Notes: generated from the sequence alone by a model not told the origin. A stretch of 64,000 nt of DNA from Paracoccus alcaliphilus (GCF_028553725.1 NZ_CP067124.1:62001-126000), one strand, 5' to 3'. Shown: positions 26,283 through 35,674, numbered from the stretch's first letter. Numbers and translations: made by a program.

Positions 26283-27272
26283 ATGAGTTTCACCAAATCG
26301 CTTCTGACGGGCACGGCCCTGCTGGCCCTGACGGCGGGGGCGTCGCTGGCCGAACCAGCGCTGATCTTCGACCTTGGCGGCAAGTTCGACAAATCCTTCA
26401 ACGAGGCGGCGCATATGGGCGGGCAGCGCTGGTCCGAGGAAACCGGCGGCACCTACAAGGAACTGGAGATGCAGTCCGAGGCGCAACGCGAACAGGCCCT
26501 GCGCCGTCTGGCCGAAACCGGCGCCAATCCCATCGTGATGACCGGCTTTGCCTTTGGCGAGGTGCTGAACAAGATCGCCCCCGACTATCCCGACACGAAA
26601 TTCTCGATCATCGACACCATCGTCGATCAGCCCAATGTGCAATCGGTGGTCTTTACCGAAGAGCAGGGCAGCTATCTGGCCGGGGTCATGGCGGCCATGG
26701 CCAGCGAGACCGGCACGGTGGGCTTTATCGGTGGCATGGACATTCCGCTGATCCACAAGTTCGAATGCGGCTTTGCGCAGGGCTTCAAGGCGACCAACCC
26801 GGAAGGGCGGGTGCTGATCAACTATACCGGCACGACGCCCGCAGCATGGAACGACCCGGTGAAGGGCGGCGAACTGACCCGCGCGCAGAAATCGCAAGGC
26901 GCCGACGTGATCTATGCGGCGGCGGGCGGCACCGGCATCGGCGTGCTGCAAACCGCCGCCGACGAGGGCATCCTGTCGATCGGCGTGGACAGCAACCAGA
27001 ACCACCTGCATCCGGGGCAGGTGCTGACCTCGATGGTCAAGCGGGTGGACAATGCGGTCTTTGACGCATTCACGGCGGGCGAGGATCTGGCGCCGGGCGT
27101 GACGGTGATGGATCTGGCCGCCGACGGCGTGGTCGTGGCGATCGACGAGAACAATCAGGAGCTTGTCACCGACGAGATGCAGGCGGCCATCGACACCGCG
27201 ACCGAGGCGATCACCTCGGGGCAGATCGCCGTGCATGACTATATGACCGACAATACCTGCCCGGTTCAGTAA
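26283..27272 (+). CDS. BMP-family nucleoside-binding protein of ABC transporter
   Basis: Periplasmic substrate-binding protein of the basic membrane protein/PnrA family, which binds purine nucleosides. The 329-residue precursor has a signal peptide (about 1-23, LLTGTALLALTAGASLAEP) with no lipobox cysteine. Then come LIFDLGGKFDKSFNEAAHMGG, VGFIGGMDIPLIHKFECGFAQGF and IGVDSNQNHLHPGQVLTSMVKRVD, typical of the family. The start at 26283 is preceded by AGGATGGGG. It is the first gene of a five-gene unit. Confidence 0.92.
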   Translation: MSFTKSLLTGTALLALTAGASLAEPALIFDLGGKFDKSFNEAAHMGGQRWSEETGGTYKELEMQSEAQREQALRRLAETGANPIVMTGFAFGEVLNKIAPDYPDTKFSIIDTIVDQPNVQSVVFTEEQGSYLAGVMAAMASETGTVGFIGGMDIPLIHKFECGFAQGFKATNPEGRVLINYTGTTPAAWNDPVKGGELTRAQKSQGADVIYAAAGGTGIGVLQTAADEGILSIGVDSNQNHLHPGQVLTSMVKRVDNAVFDAFTAGEDLAPGVTVMDLAADGVVVAIDENNQELVTDEMQAAIDTATEAITSGQIAVHDYMTDNTCPVQ

Positions 27273-28925
27273 ATGACCCATGCGGGCGACATGCCGGGGG
27301 GGCGGCCGGACGAAGCCGCCCCCGCAGCGATCGAGTTGCGCGGCATCTCGAAGGCCTTTGGGCCGGTGCAGGCCAACAAGGATATCAGCCTGCGGGTGCC
27401 CAAGGGCACGATCCACGGCATCATCGGCGAAAACGGCGCGGGAAAATCGACGCTGATGTCGATCCTTTACGGCTTCTACAAACCCGATGCGGGTGAAATT
27501 CTGGTGAATGGCACATCGCTGACCGTTACCGACAGCCAGACTGCCATCCGCGCCGGCATCGGCATGGTGTTCCAGCATTTCAAGCTGGTGCAGAATTTCA
27601 CCGTTCTGGAAAACGTCATTCTGGGGGCCGAGGACGGGCCACTTCTGCGCCCGTCGCTGGCCCGTGCGCGGGGGGTGCTGAAGCAGCTGGCCGCCGAGTA
27701 TGAGCTGAACGTCGATCCCGACGAGGTGATCGAGGAACTGTCGGTCGGCCACCAGCAGCGGGTGGAAATCCTCAAGGCGCTGTATCGGCAGGCCGATATC
27801 CTGATCCTTGACGAGCCCACCGGCGTGCTGACCCCGGCCGAGGCCGACCATCTGTTCCGCATCCTGCGCGGGCTGAAGGACGAGGGCAAGACGATCATCC
27901 TGATCACCCACAAGCTGCGCGAGATCATGGCGATCACCGACAATGTCAGCGTCATGCGCCGGGGCGAGATGGTCGGCAGCGTCCAGACCGCGCAGACCAG
28001 CCCCGAAGAACTGGCCGAGCTGATGGTGGGCCGCAAGGTGCTGCTGAACGTGGGCAAAACCCCGGCCCGGCCCGGCGCGCCGGTGCTGGAGATCCGCGAC
28101 CTGACACTGGTCGATGAGGACGGGGTGGAACGGCTGCGCGGCATTGATCTGGACATCCGCGCGGGCGAAATTCTGGGCATCGCGGGCGTTTCCGGCAACG
28201 GACAGACACAATTGCTGGAGATCCTCGGCGGCTATCCCGAAAAGGGCAGCACGGTGTCGGGCAGATTGAGCCTGAACGGCCGCGAACTGCCGCTTGGCGG
28301 GCGCGGCTGCGACGGGGCCGAACGGCGGCGGCAGGGCATCGGCCATATCCCCGAGGACCGGCAGTCCGAAGGGCTTATCATGGATTTCACCGCCTGGGAA
28401 AACACCGCCTTCGGCTATCACCACGCGCCGGAATGCAATCGCGGCCCGCTGATGGACAATGCCGCCATCCTTGCCGATGCCGAGGCCAAGATGGAACGGT
28501 TCGACATCCGCCCCCGCAACGCCCATCTGGCGGCGCGGAACTTTTCGGGTGGGAACCAGCAGAAGATCGTCGTGGCGCGCGAAATCGAGCGGAACCCCGA
28601 CCTTCTGCTGATCGGCCAGCCGACGCGCGGCGTCGATATCGGCGCGATCGAATTCATCCACCGCCGCATCGTCGAACTGCGCGACGCGGGAAAGGCGGTC
28701 CTGCTGGTCTCGGTCGAACTGGACGAAATCCTGTCGCTGTCGGACCGTATCGCGGTGATGTTCGACGGTCGCATCATGGGCGAACGCCTGCCCGGCCAGA
28801 CCACCACGGGCGAGTTGGGCCTGCTGATGGCGGGCATCTCTGACACCGAAAACACCCCCGACAGCGCCGGCATCCCGCCCGAGACAAAGCATGTCGAGGA
28901 CCTGTCACCACAAGGACCCGCCTGA
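27273..28925 (+). CDS. ABC transporter ATPase with two nucleotide-binding domains (nucleoside uptake)
   Basis: A 550-residue fused ATPase with the domain layout of sugar and nucleoside (MglA/YufO-like) importers. Domain 1 has Walker A GENGAGKSTL near residue 54, signature LSVGHQQRVE and LILDEPTG. Domain 2 has a degenerate Walker A, GVSGNGQTQLL, but keeps the signature FSGGNQQKIVVA and LLIGQPTRGVDIG. The gene starts directly after the stop of the binding-protein gene and overlaps the next permease gene by one base. Confidence 0.93.
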   Translation: MTHAGDMPGGRPDEAAPAAIELRGISKAFGPVQANKDISLRVPKGTIHGIIGENGAGKSTLMSILYGFYKPDAGEILVNGTSLTVTDSQTAIRAGIGMVFQHFKLVQNFTVLENVILGAEDGPLLRPSLARARGVLKQLAAEYELNVDPDEVIEELSVGHQQRVEILKALYRQADILILDEPTGVLTPAEADHLFRILRGLKDEGKTIILITHKLREIMAITDNVSVMRRGEMVGSVQTAQTSPEELAELMVGRKVLLNVGKTPARPGAPVLEIRDLTLVDEDGVERLRGIDLDIRAGEILGIAGVSGNGQTQLLEILGGYPEKGSTVSGRLSLNGRELPLGGRGCDGAERRRQGIGHIPEDRQSEGLIMDFTAWENTAFGYHHAPECNRGPLMDNAAILADAEAKMERFDIRPRNAHLAARNFSGGNQQKIVVAREIERNPDLLLIGQPTRGVDIGAIEFIHRRIVELRDAGKAVLLVSVELDEILSLSDRIAVMFDGRIMGERLPGQTTTGELGLLMAGISDTENTPDSAGIPPETKHVEDLSPQGPA

Positions 28926-30019
28926 TGGACAGGATGCCGAAATGGGCCGATGTGATCCTGACGCCGCTGATCTCTCTGCTGCTGGCGATGGCGATCTCGG
29001 CGCTGGTGATCCTTGCCATCGGGGAAAGCCCGCGAGAGGCGCTGGCCGTCATGGTCGAGGGCGCGCTGGGGTCCAGCTATGGCTGGGGTTTCACGCTGTA
29101 TTACACGACGAATTTCATCTTTACCGGACTGGCAGTGATGGTCGCCTATCACGCCAGCCTGTTCAATATCGGCGGCGAAGGGCAGGCCGCAATGGGCGGG
29201 CTGGGCGTGGCGCTGGTGCTGCTGCACCTGCCCTTGCCGCATTGGTCGCTGGCGCTGCCCGCCGCGATGCTGGGCGCGGCGCTGTTCGGCGCGGCATGGG
29301 CGTTGATCCCGGCGGTTCTTCAGGCCCGGCGCGGCAGCCATATCGTCATCACCACGATCATGTTCAACTTCATCGCCGCCGCGGCGCTGAACTATGTGCT
29401 GGTCAACATGCTGCGCCCGGTGGGCAGCATGGACCCGGCCTCGGCCCGCTTTCCCGCATCCGCGCAACTGCCGAAACTGTCGGACATGGCGCTGGGACTG
29501 GGCTTTGAATGGGGCCGGAACACCCCGGTCAATATCAGCCTGTTCGTGGCCATCGCGGCCTGCGTGCTGGTCTGGCTGCTGATCTGGCGCACACGTCTGG
29601 GATACGAGATCCGCGCCCTCGGCCGCTCTGAGCCCGGCGCGCTTTATGCCGGCATCAGCCCGGTGCGGATCGTGGTGATCACCATGCTGATCTCGGGCGG
29701 TCTGGCCGGGCTGATGGCGATCAACAACGTGATGGGAGAGGCCGAGCGGCTGGTCCTGAACGCGGTCGAGGGCGCGGGCTTCATCGGGATCGCCGTGGCG
29801 CTGATGGGCCGCAATCACCCGCTCGGGGTCTTTCTGGCGGCGCTGCTGTTCGGGTTTCTCTATCAGGGCGGAGGCGAGCTGGCGCTCTGGACCTCGATCC
29901 CGCGCGAATTGATCGTGGTCATTCAGGCGCTGGTGATCCTGTTCACCGGGGCGCTGGACAATATGGTGCGCATGCCGCTGGAGCGGATCTTCATGGCGAT
30001 ACGGCAAAGGCGGGCATGA
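28925..30019 (+). CDS. ABC transporter permease (nucleoside uptake), subunit 1
   Basis: A 364-residue inner-membrane permease of the branched-chain/ribose type, with about nine hydrophobic segments. It carries the family loop YHASLFNIGGEGQAAMGGLG near residue 75 and the EAA-like ALGRSEPGALYAGI near 232. It pairs with the next gene, with which it overlaps by four bases. This is the YufP-like partner in the purine-nucleoside type of importer. Confidence 0.92.
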   Translation: MDRMPKWADVILTPLISLLLAMAISALVILAIGESPREALAVMVEGALGSSYGWGFTLYYTTNFIFTGLAVMVAYHASLFNIGGEGQAAMGGLGVALVLLHLPLPHWSLALPAAMLGAALFGAAWALIPAVLQARRGSHIVITTIMFNFIAAAALNYVLVNMLRPVGSMDPASARFPASAQLPKLSDMALGLGFEWGRNTPVNISLFVAIAACVLVWLLIWRTRLGYEIRALGRSEPGALYAGISPVRIVVITMLISGGLAGLMAINNVMGEAERLVLNAVEGAGFIGIAVALMGRNHPLGVFLAALLFGFLYQGGGELALWTSIPRELIVVIQALVILFTGALDNMVRMPLERIFMAIRQRRA

Positions 30020-30984
30020 TGGATTTCGCCACGATCATCCAGATCCTCGACAGCGCGGTGCGGCTGATGACGCCCCTGCTGCTGGCCTGCCTTGCCGGGC
30101 TTTATTCCGAACGCGCCGGGGTCTTTGATATCGGACTGGAAGGCAAGATGCTGATGGCCGCCTTCACCGCCGCCTCGGTCGCCTATGCCACCGGCAGCGC
30201 GTGGCTGGGCCTGTGCGCGGGCGTCGCCGGATCGCTGGCCCTGTCGCTGATCCACGGGCTGGCCTCGGTCACCTTCCGGGGCAACCAGCTGATCTCCGGC
30301 GTGGCGATCAACTTCCTCGCCTCGGGGCTGACGGTGCTGCTGGGCCAGAAGATCTTCGGCCTTGGCGGGCGCACGCCCTCACTGACCGGACAGGGCCGGT
30401 TCGGCGAGATCACCCTGCCCTTCGCCAACGCCCTGCGCGATGTCCCGTTCATCGGCCCGATCTATGCCGATCTGATCTCGGGGCACTCCATCCTCGTCTA
30501 TGTCGCCTTCCTGATGGTGCCGCTGACGTGGTGGGTGCTGTTTCGAACCCGCTTCGGGCTGCGGCTGCGGGCGGTGGGCGAAAATCCGGCCTCGGTCGAT
30601 ACGGCGGGCGTGTCGGTCACCCGGCTGCGCTTCGCCGCCATCGCCATCTGCGGGATCCTGTGCGGCATGGCGGGCGCCTATCTGGCCACCGGGCTGTCGG
30701 CCGGCTTTGTCAAGGAAATGACCGCCGGTCGCGGCTTCATCGCACTGGCCGCGCTGATCTTCGCCAAATGGCGCCCGGTCAGCGCCTTGTTCGCCACCTT
30801 CCTCTTCGGCCTGCTCGAAGCCATCGCCAACCGCTATCCCAATCTCGACCTCGGCGTGATCACCATTCCGTCGATGTTTATGAACGCGCTACCCTATATC
30901 CTGACGGTGATCATCCTTGCCGGTTTCGTCGGCCGCGCCATCCCGCCACGCGCGGGCGGAGAACCCTATGTCAAAGAGCGCTGA
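30016..30984 (+). CDS. ABC transporter permease (nucleoside uptake), subunit 2
   Basis: A 322-residue permease, the shorter YufQ-like partner, with about eight membrane segments. Hallmarks are LYSERAGVFDIGLEGKMLM near residue 30, GLRLRAVGENPASVDTAGVSV near 182, and GRGFIALAALIFAKWRP near 237. Its last 17 bases overlap the start of the purine nucleoside phosphorylase gene, which ties transport to intracellular breakdown of nucleosides. Confidence 0.92.
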   Translation: MMDFATIIQILDSAVRLMTPLLLACLAGLYSERAGVFDIGLEGKMLMAAFTAASVAYATGSAWLGLCAGVAGSLALSLIHGLASVTFRGNQLISGVAINFLASGLTVLLGQKIFGLGGRTPSLTGQGRFGEITLPFANALRDVPFIGPIYADLISGHSILVYVAFLMVPLTWWVLFRTRFGLRLRAVGENPASVDTAGVSVTRLRFAAIAICGILCGMAGAYLATGLSAGFVKEMTAGRGFIALAALIFAKWRPVSALFATFLFGLLEAIANRYPNLDLGVITIPSMFMNALPYILTVIILAGFVGRAIPPRAGGEPYVKER

Positions 30985-31774
30985 CCTCGCCGCCCTGATC
31001 CGCGCCCGCGCGGGCGACCAGCCCCCCGAATACGGCCTGATCCTCGGCTCGGGCCTCGGCCATCTGACCGGACTGGTCCAGGGCACCGCCATCCCCTATT
31101 CCGACCTGCCGGGTTTTCCCCATGCGGGCGTGTCGGGCCATGTCCCGCAACTGGTGATCGGAACCCTCGAATCCCGCCGCGTCGCGCTGTTCGGGGGCCG
31201 CTCGCATTACTACGAATCGGGCCGCGCCGACGCGATGCGCCCGGCCCTGGAAACGCTGGCCGCACTGGGCTGCCGAAAGCTGATCCTGACCAATGCGGCG
31301 GGCTCGCTGCGCCCCGACATTCCGCCCGGCGACATCATGCTGCTGAACGACCACATCGCCTTCGCCGGCACCAACCCGCTGATCGGAGAACCCACCGACG
31401 CCCGTTTCGTCCCGATGACCGAGGCGCATGACCCGCAACTGCGCGCCGCCATCATCGCCGCCGGTCAGGCCGAAGGCATCGACCTTCCCGAAGGCGTCTA
31501 TTGCTGGTTTTCCGGCCCCAGTTTTGAAACCCCGGCCGAAATCCGCGCTGCCCGCATCCTCGGCGCCGATGCCGTCGGCATGTCCACCGTGCCGGAAATC
31601 ATCCTCGCCCGCTTCCTCGGCCTGCGCTGCGCCGCCATCTCGGTCATCACCAATATGGGCGCGGGGATGAGCGATGAATCGATCAGCCACGACCACACCA
31701 AGGCCATGGCCCCCATCGGCGCGGCGAAATTGGAACGCATCCTGCGCCGCTTCCTGCGCGACGACCCCACCTAG
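30968..31774 (+). CDS. Purine nucleoside phosphorylase (class I)
   Basis: Splits purine nucleosides with phosphate into base and (deoxy)ribose 1-phosphate. The 268-residue protein fits the trimeric class: LILGSGLGHLTGL (phosphate site) near residue 24, GFPHAGVSGH, FGGRSHYYESG, LTNAAGSL, and the base-site block FSGPSFETPAE followed by GADAVGMSTVPE. I chose the start at 30968, within the end of the permease gene. As the last gene of the BMP transporter unit, it defines the likely substrate as purine nucleosides. Confidence 0.92.
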   Translation: MSKSADLAALIRARAGDQPPEYGLILGSGLGHLTGLVQGTAIPYSDLPGFPHAGVSGHVPQLVIGTLESRRVALFGGRSHYYESGRADAMRPALETLAALGCRKLILTNAAGSLRPDIPPGDIMLLNDHIAFAGTNPLIGEPTDARFVPMTEAHDPQLRAAIIAAGQAEGIDLPEGVYCWFSGPSFETPAEIRAARILGADAVGMSTVPEIILARFLGLRCAAISVITNMGAGMSDESISHDHTKAMAPIGAAKLERILRRFLRDDPT

Positions 31775-31790
31775 ACCCGGCAGCCGCCCC

Positions 31791-31823
31791 ATCTTTGGTG
31801 CTCAAATATCCCCGCCGGAGGCA
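31791..31823 (-). repeat. Dispersed ATATTT/CAAAGATG element, copy A
   Basis: On the minus strand this reads GGCGGGGATATTT, four bases, then CACCAAAGATG. It lies between the convergent ends of the phosphorylase and mnmH genes. Two more copies are at 38494 and 45177. Confidence 0.75.
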
Positions 31824-31848
31824 CGCCCTCGCGCCGCCCGAAACACCC

Positions 31849-32901
31849 TCAGCCGCCCAGACGCATCATCGCCGCCTCGACCTTCGCCGCCGCCGCATCC
31901 AGATCCCGCAGATCCTCCAGCGCAACCACCGCCCGCTCGCGCAGGACATAGCGATCCCGATGCTTGCGATAGCGCGGGTCATAGTGGTCGCGCATCAGCC
32001 CCGCCGCCAGCCCGATCCAATCGCCCGACTGCGCCTGCGCCCGCCATTGCTCGATCCGCCCGGCCGGATGCAGCGGCGACAGGGCCTCGATGCTGGCCGC
32101 CAGTCGGTCAGGATCGGCCACGACATCGGCGTAATCGCGCACCGAATAGGCCGCCCGTGCCGCCAGCGGCACCTCCAGCCGGATGCGAGGGGCGGCGCAG
32201 ATCGCCTGCCACACCGATTTCGGCAAATTCAACGCCCCGATGCGGCTGCTTTCGGCCTCGACCAGAACCGGACGCGCCGGGTCCAGACCTTCCAGCGCCA
32301 GCGCAAGGCGGCTTTCAAACCATTTCTGCGATGGCTGTCCCTGGGCCACGGCGCCGAACAGGCTGCCGCGATGCCGGGCCAGAGCCTCAAGGTCGATCAC
32401 CTGCACGCCACGCGCCGCCAGCCGAGACAGGATCGCGGTCTTGGCGCTGCCGGTATTGCCGTCCAGCACCACCACCCGCGCCCTGACCGGCTGGTTCTGC
32501 ACCCGGTCCACCACCAGTCCGCGCCATGATTTATAGCCCCCCTCGATCCGCTGAATCCGCCAGCCGATCTGGCTCAGGATCGTGGCAAAGCCGCCCGAAC
32601 GCTGCCCGCCCCGCCAGCAATAGATCAGCCCTTTCCAGCCGCCATCGCGATCCGCCAGAGGCCCGGCGATATGGCGCGCGGCATTCGCCGCCACCAGCGC
32701 AGCCCCCAGCTTGCGCGCATCAAAGGGCGAAACCTGCTTATAGACCGTGCCCACCCGCGCCCGTTCCGCATCATCCAGAACCGGCAGGTTGATCGCGCCC
32801 GGCAGGTGATCCTCGGCATATTCGGACGGGGAACGGACATCTATAATGTCGTCGAACCCCGCAAAAGCGGGGTCCAGAACGCGCGACAGCTTCAGCGTCA
32901 C
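31849..32901 (-). CDS. mnmH: tRNA 2-selenouridine synthase
   Basis: Replaces sulfur by selenium in 2-thiouridine at the wobble base of some tRNAs, by way of a geranylated intermediate. The roughly 350-residue protein has an N-terminal rhodanese domain (DIIDVRSPSEYAEDHLPGAINLP; catalytic Cys in YCWRGGQRSGG near residue 93) and a C-terminal P-loop domain (LDGNTGSAKTAIL near 145). I prefer the GTG at 32901, one base past the stop of the upstream gene; the frame is open to 32943. No selD gene is in the window, so the selenium donor supply must be coded elsewhere. Confidence 0.9.
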   Translation of the reverse strand: MTLKLSRVLDPAFAGFDDIIDVRSPSEYAEDHLPGAINLPVLDDAERARVGTVYKQVSPFDARKLGAALVAANAARHIAGPLADRDGGWKGLIYCWRGGQRSGGFATILSQIGWRIQRIEGGYKSWRGLVVDRVQNQPVRARVVVLDGNTGSAKTAILSRLAARGVQVIDLEALARHRGSLFGAVAQGQPSQKWFESRLALALEGLDPARPVLVEAESSRIGALNLPKSVWQAICAAPRIRLEVPLAARAAYSVRDYADVVADPDRLAASIEALSPLHPAGRIEQWRAQAQSGDWIGLAAGLMRDHYDPRYRKHRDRYVLRERAVVALEDLRDLDAAAAKVEAAMMRLGG

Positions 32902-32902
32902 A

Positions 32903-33457
32903 TCAATAGACGTAAACGGGCGTGCCGATCGCCACCTTGTCATACAGCGCCATCACCGCCTCGTTGCGCATGCGGATGCAGCCGTTCGAGACCGCGCGCC
33001 CGATCGAGTTCGGCTCGGTCGTGCCGTGGATGCGGATCGCGGTATCCTGCCCGCGATCATTATACAGATACAGCGCCCGCGCGCCCAACGGGTTCTGCGG
33101 CCCGCCCGGCATGCCGTCGGCCCATTTCGCATATTGCCCCGGATTGCGCTTGATCATGTCCTGCGTGGGGGTCCAGCTGGGCCATTCGACCTTGCGCCCG
33201 ACCGTCGCCCGGCCCTTCCAGACCAGCTCCGCCGTGCCGACCGCGACGCCGTAACGGATCGCCCGGCCCGGCGCGGTGACGTGATAAAGAAAGAAGTCAT
33301 TGCTGACCACGACGATGCTGCCGACCTCGAAATCGTTGCGGATCGAGACCTCGGTCGGCATATAGGGGTCGCGCGGCGCGGCAGCGGCCTGTGCCCGCAC
33401 CAGCGACGGCAGGGCGACCAGCGGCAGGGCCATGGACAGGATTTGTCGGCGGTTCAT
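32903..33457 (-). CDS. L,D-transpeptidase (YkuD family), exported
   Basis: Periplasmic enzyme that cross-links peptidoglycan or attaches proteins to it. The 184-residue precursor has an N-terminal export signal with a twin-arginine-like NRRQIL and cleavage near LVRAQA. The catalytic block is IHGTTEPNSIGRAVSNGCIRM (His near 147, Cys near 166), the YkuD signature, with the common variation of N before G. The domain fills the whole mature protein, with no binding module. The stop is one base from the mnmH start. Confidence 0.92.
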   Translation of the reverse strand: MNRRQILSMALPLVALPSLVRAQAAAAPRDPYMPTEVSIRNDFEVGSIVVVSNDFFLYHVTAPGRAIRYGVAVGTAELVWKGRATVGRKVEWPSWTPTQDMIKRNPGQYAKWADGMPGGPQNPLGARALYLYNDRGQDTAIRIHGTTEPNSIGRAVSNGCIRMRNEAVMALYDKVAIGTPVYVY

Positions 33458-33590
33458 GTCAGGTTGTTCCCGTTCCGGTTCCGAATGTTTTTTCCTAGCT
33501 AAGCGAAAACACCACGCCGCCGCAACTCACGACCACGTTGAGCACGCCATTTGCCTTGCATTTGCGGCATCATCGCTACATCTCCGCGGG

Positions 33591-34268
33591 ATGATGCGAA
33601 ACCGATTTCCGCCTCGACCCGCCATCAGCCGCCGCATTCTGATCGGCACGGCGCTGGCCACGCTGCTGCCCGGCGCCGCTTCGGTGGCCAAGGCGCCCCT
33701 GCCCCGCCTGCTGGTCTTTGGCGACAGCCTGACCGCCGGTTTCGGCCTGCCCGAATCCGAGGGGCTGGTGCCGGTCCTGTCGCATTGGCTGGCCCGTCAC
33801 GACCGGCCCGCGACCCTGCTGAATGCGGGTCTGTCGGGCGATACCACCTATGGCGGGCGGGTCCGCATCGGCTGGGCGCTGCGACAGGGCGCCGATGCCG
33901 TCATCGTGCAACTGGGCGGCAATGACATCTTCAGCCGCATCCCCGTTCCGCGGGCCGAGGCCAATCTGGATGCGATCCTGTCGCGTGCGGGCCGGAACGG
34001 CAGGCCGGTGCTGCTGGTGGGCATCCGGACGCCCCCTGACCATCCCGCCCGCGCCGAATGGGCCGCGCTGTGGCCGCGACTGGCGCAAAGGCATGACTGC
34101 CTGCTGATGGCCGATCTTTACGGCTCTTTCGGCGCTGCCAACGCCCGCAACCGGGCGCGTTTCCTGCAACCGGACGGCGCCCACCCTTCACCCGAGGGCG
34201 TGCGCCGCTTTACCGAGGATCTGGGCCCAAGGGTGGTTCAGCTGCTGGATATGCTGCGGCCGGGCTGA
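33591..34268 (+). CDS. Arylesterase/lysophospholipase L1-like SGNH hydrolase
   Basis: A 225-residue exported esterase of the TesA/SGNH family. The signal segment has a twin-arginine-like SRRILIG and hydrophobic core (about 13-35). The four SGNH blocks are seen: LLVFGDSLTAGFGL (nucleophile Ser), NAGLSGDTTYGG (Gly), VQLGGNDIF (Asn) and PDGAHPSPEG (Asp, His). I chose the ATG at 33591; the upstream part of the open frame is not family-like. It is divergent from the L,D-transpeptidase gene with 133 bases between. Confidence 0.9.
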   Translation: MMRNRFPPRPAISRRILIGTALATLLPGAASVAKAPLPRLLVFGDSLTAGFGLPESEGLVPVLSHWLARHDRPATLLNAGLSGDTTYGGRVRIGWALRQGADAVIVQLGGNDIFSRIPVPRAEANLDAILSRAGRNGRPVLLVGIRTPPDHPARAEWAALWPRLAQRHDCLLMADLYGSFGAANARNRARFLQPDGAHPSPEGVRRFTEDLGPRVVQLLDMLRPG

Positions 34269-34274
34269 AGCGTC

Positions 34275-34715
34275 TCAGTGCCCATGCCCCGCATCATTCC
34301 GGTTCTGGACCGGAAGCTCTGCCTCGACCATGCCGCAATCGCCGAAATCCAGCGACAGGGGCACCGTTTGCCCCTCGGCCAGCGGCTGATGCAGGCCCAG
34401 CAGCATCACATGATCGCCGCCGCGCTCCAGCCGGTGGGTCTGACCGGCGGGGATGGCGATGCCGCCGTCGATACCGACCATCTTCATCACCCCGTCTTCC
34501 TCCAGATGGGTGTGCAACTCGGCCCGTTCGGCGGCCTCGGACAGGACCGCTGTCAGGCGACATTCCGAATCGCCCTCATTGCCGATCACCATGAAGGCCG
34601 CGCCGGATTTCGGGTTGCTGCTGCGGACAAAGCCGTCGGTCAGCGTCAGCGATGCCTCGGCATGGGCGGCAACGGGCAGCAGAAGGGCAAGGGCGGCGCA
34701 GGCGGCAAGTCTCAT
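34275..34715 (-). CDS. PCu(A)C-family periplasmic copper chaperone
   Basis: Delivers Cu(I) to the Cu-A or Cu-B centre of cytochrome oxidase in the periplasm. The 146-residue precursor has a signal peptide (about 1-19, ending AAHA). The copper site is made by the H and M residues in ELHTHLEEDGVMKM and the downstream HVMLLGL, the H-x-n-M pattern of the family. The C-terminus ends in NDAGHGH, which may add metal binding. The start at 34715 fits the signal peptide; the upstream frame to 34829 is rejected. It faces the arylesterase end, six bases away. Confidence 0.88.
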   Translation of the reverse strand: MRLAACAALALLLPVAAHAEASLTLTDGFVRSSNPKSGAAFMVIGNEGDSECRLTAVLSEAAERAELHTHLEEDGVMKMVGIDGGIAIPAGQTHRLERGGDHVMLLGLHQPLAEGQTVPLSLDFGDCGMVEAELPVQNRNDAGHGH

Positions 34716-34844
34716 GGTATCCCCGTCAAGGCTGGCGCCGGATCGGGCCTCGCCGATGCCGGTGCATGAAAGAAGCGGGGTCAGCCTAGACCATCGGCCA
34801 GCGGATGACAGCGGGACGCTTCGTCGCAATCGCGTGAGCCCGTT

Positions 34845-35231
34845 TCAGTCCCTGAAATAAGGGATATCCACACGGCAGAAGCTCGTCACCGCCATGCCGA
34901 CCGACAAAGAGCCGTCCCGCTGCCCGGAACCGAAATGCGACAGGCCCGCGCCCTCTGCCTGCTGTGCGGGGTCCAGCGTAAAGACGATCCCCCGCCCGGC
35001 CTCGCGCGGTTTGGGCGTGGCCCGCCAGATCCGGGTGTTGCCGGGCTGCCCAAGAACGCGGCGCACGAAATCGCCAGCGGCGCACCAGTAATCGGTATCG
35101 TCACGGCGCACATCATGGGCCACCGCGATCTCGGTCGGGCTGATCTGCGTCGCCGTCATGCCGTTCTGTGCCGTAAAGGCGGCCGCCGGCATCGGCAGCA
35201 ACAGCAGCGGGGCAAGGACCATCAGTCGCAT
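34845..35231 (-). CDS. Small secreted protein of unknown function
   Basis: A 128-residue precursor with a clear signal peptide (about 1-18, LMVLAPLLLLPMPAAAF) and a mature part of about 110 residues holding two cysteines (YWCAAGDF and SFCRVDIPYF) that could form a disulfide. No domain is recognised. Signals: start at 35231 chosen because the hydrophobic core follows directly. It lies upstream of and on the same strand as the copper chaperone gene, 129 bases apart, which gives only a weak hint of a shared function. Confidence 0.75.
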   Translation of the reverse strand: MRLMVLAPLLLLPMPAAAFTAQNGMTATQISPTEIAVAHDVRRDDTDYWCAAGDFVRRVLGQPGNTRIWRATPKPREAGRGIVFTLDPAQQAEGAGLSHFGSGQRDGSLSVGMAVTSFCRVDIPYFRD

Positions 35232-35324
35232 CAACGGGGCTTTCTCGGGGTGTCTGGATCGCGTTAAGTGACTTGCAGAATGCCCCACGGGGATTTCCGC
35301 CGCAATCCTGCCACCCGCAAAAAT

Positions 35325-35351
35325 GCGAAAACCCCGCCGGAACCGGCGGGG
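35325..35351 (-). terminator. Intrinsic terminator after rpmB
   Basis: A perfect 9-base-pair stem CCCCGCCGG (35332-35340 with 35343-35351) with a two-base connection, followed on the minus strand by TTTT. It starts 26 bases after the rpmB stop. Confidence 0.85.
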
Positions 35352-35377
35352 ACACGCAGCGATGACGGGCGATGGCC

Positions 35378-35674
35378 TCAGGCCGAAGCGGCGTCGGCGC
35401 TTTTCTTGGCGATCTCGCGCTTGATCTTCAGCGCACGGTCGGACAGTTCAACATCCTTGGCTTTTGCAAGGAAGGCATCCAGACCGCCACGGTGATCGAC
35501 CGAGCGCAGCGCCGCAGCCGAGATCCGCAGCGAATAGCCACGGCCCAGGGTTTCCGACAGCAGCGTGACCTCGTTCAGGTTCGGCAGGAACCGGCGACGG
35601 GACTTGTTGTTGGCGTGGCTGACATTGTTCCCGGTCATCGGGCCTTTGCCGGTCAGTTCGCAGACGCGCGACAT
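35378..35674 (-). CDS. rpmB: 50S ribosomal protein L28
   Basis: A large-subunit ribosomal protein of 98 residues. It starts [33 protein letters not shown] and contains [21 protein letters not shown], both typical of the L28 family in alphaproteobacteria. The start at 35674 is firm from family alignment. A strong intrinsic terminator follows, so it is probably a single-gene transcript. Confidence 0.97.
   Translation of the reverse strand: MSRVCELTGKGPMTGNNVSHANNKSRRRFLPNLNEVTLLSETLGRGYSLRISAAALRSVDHRGGLDAFLAKAKDVELSDRALKIKREIAKKSADAASA

Noticed and set aside
26208..28892. 894-codon minus-strand frame over the nucleoside transporter genes
   Set aside because: Antisense of two clear ABC transporter genes; low-complexity His/Arg/Gln-rich product.
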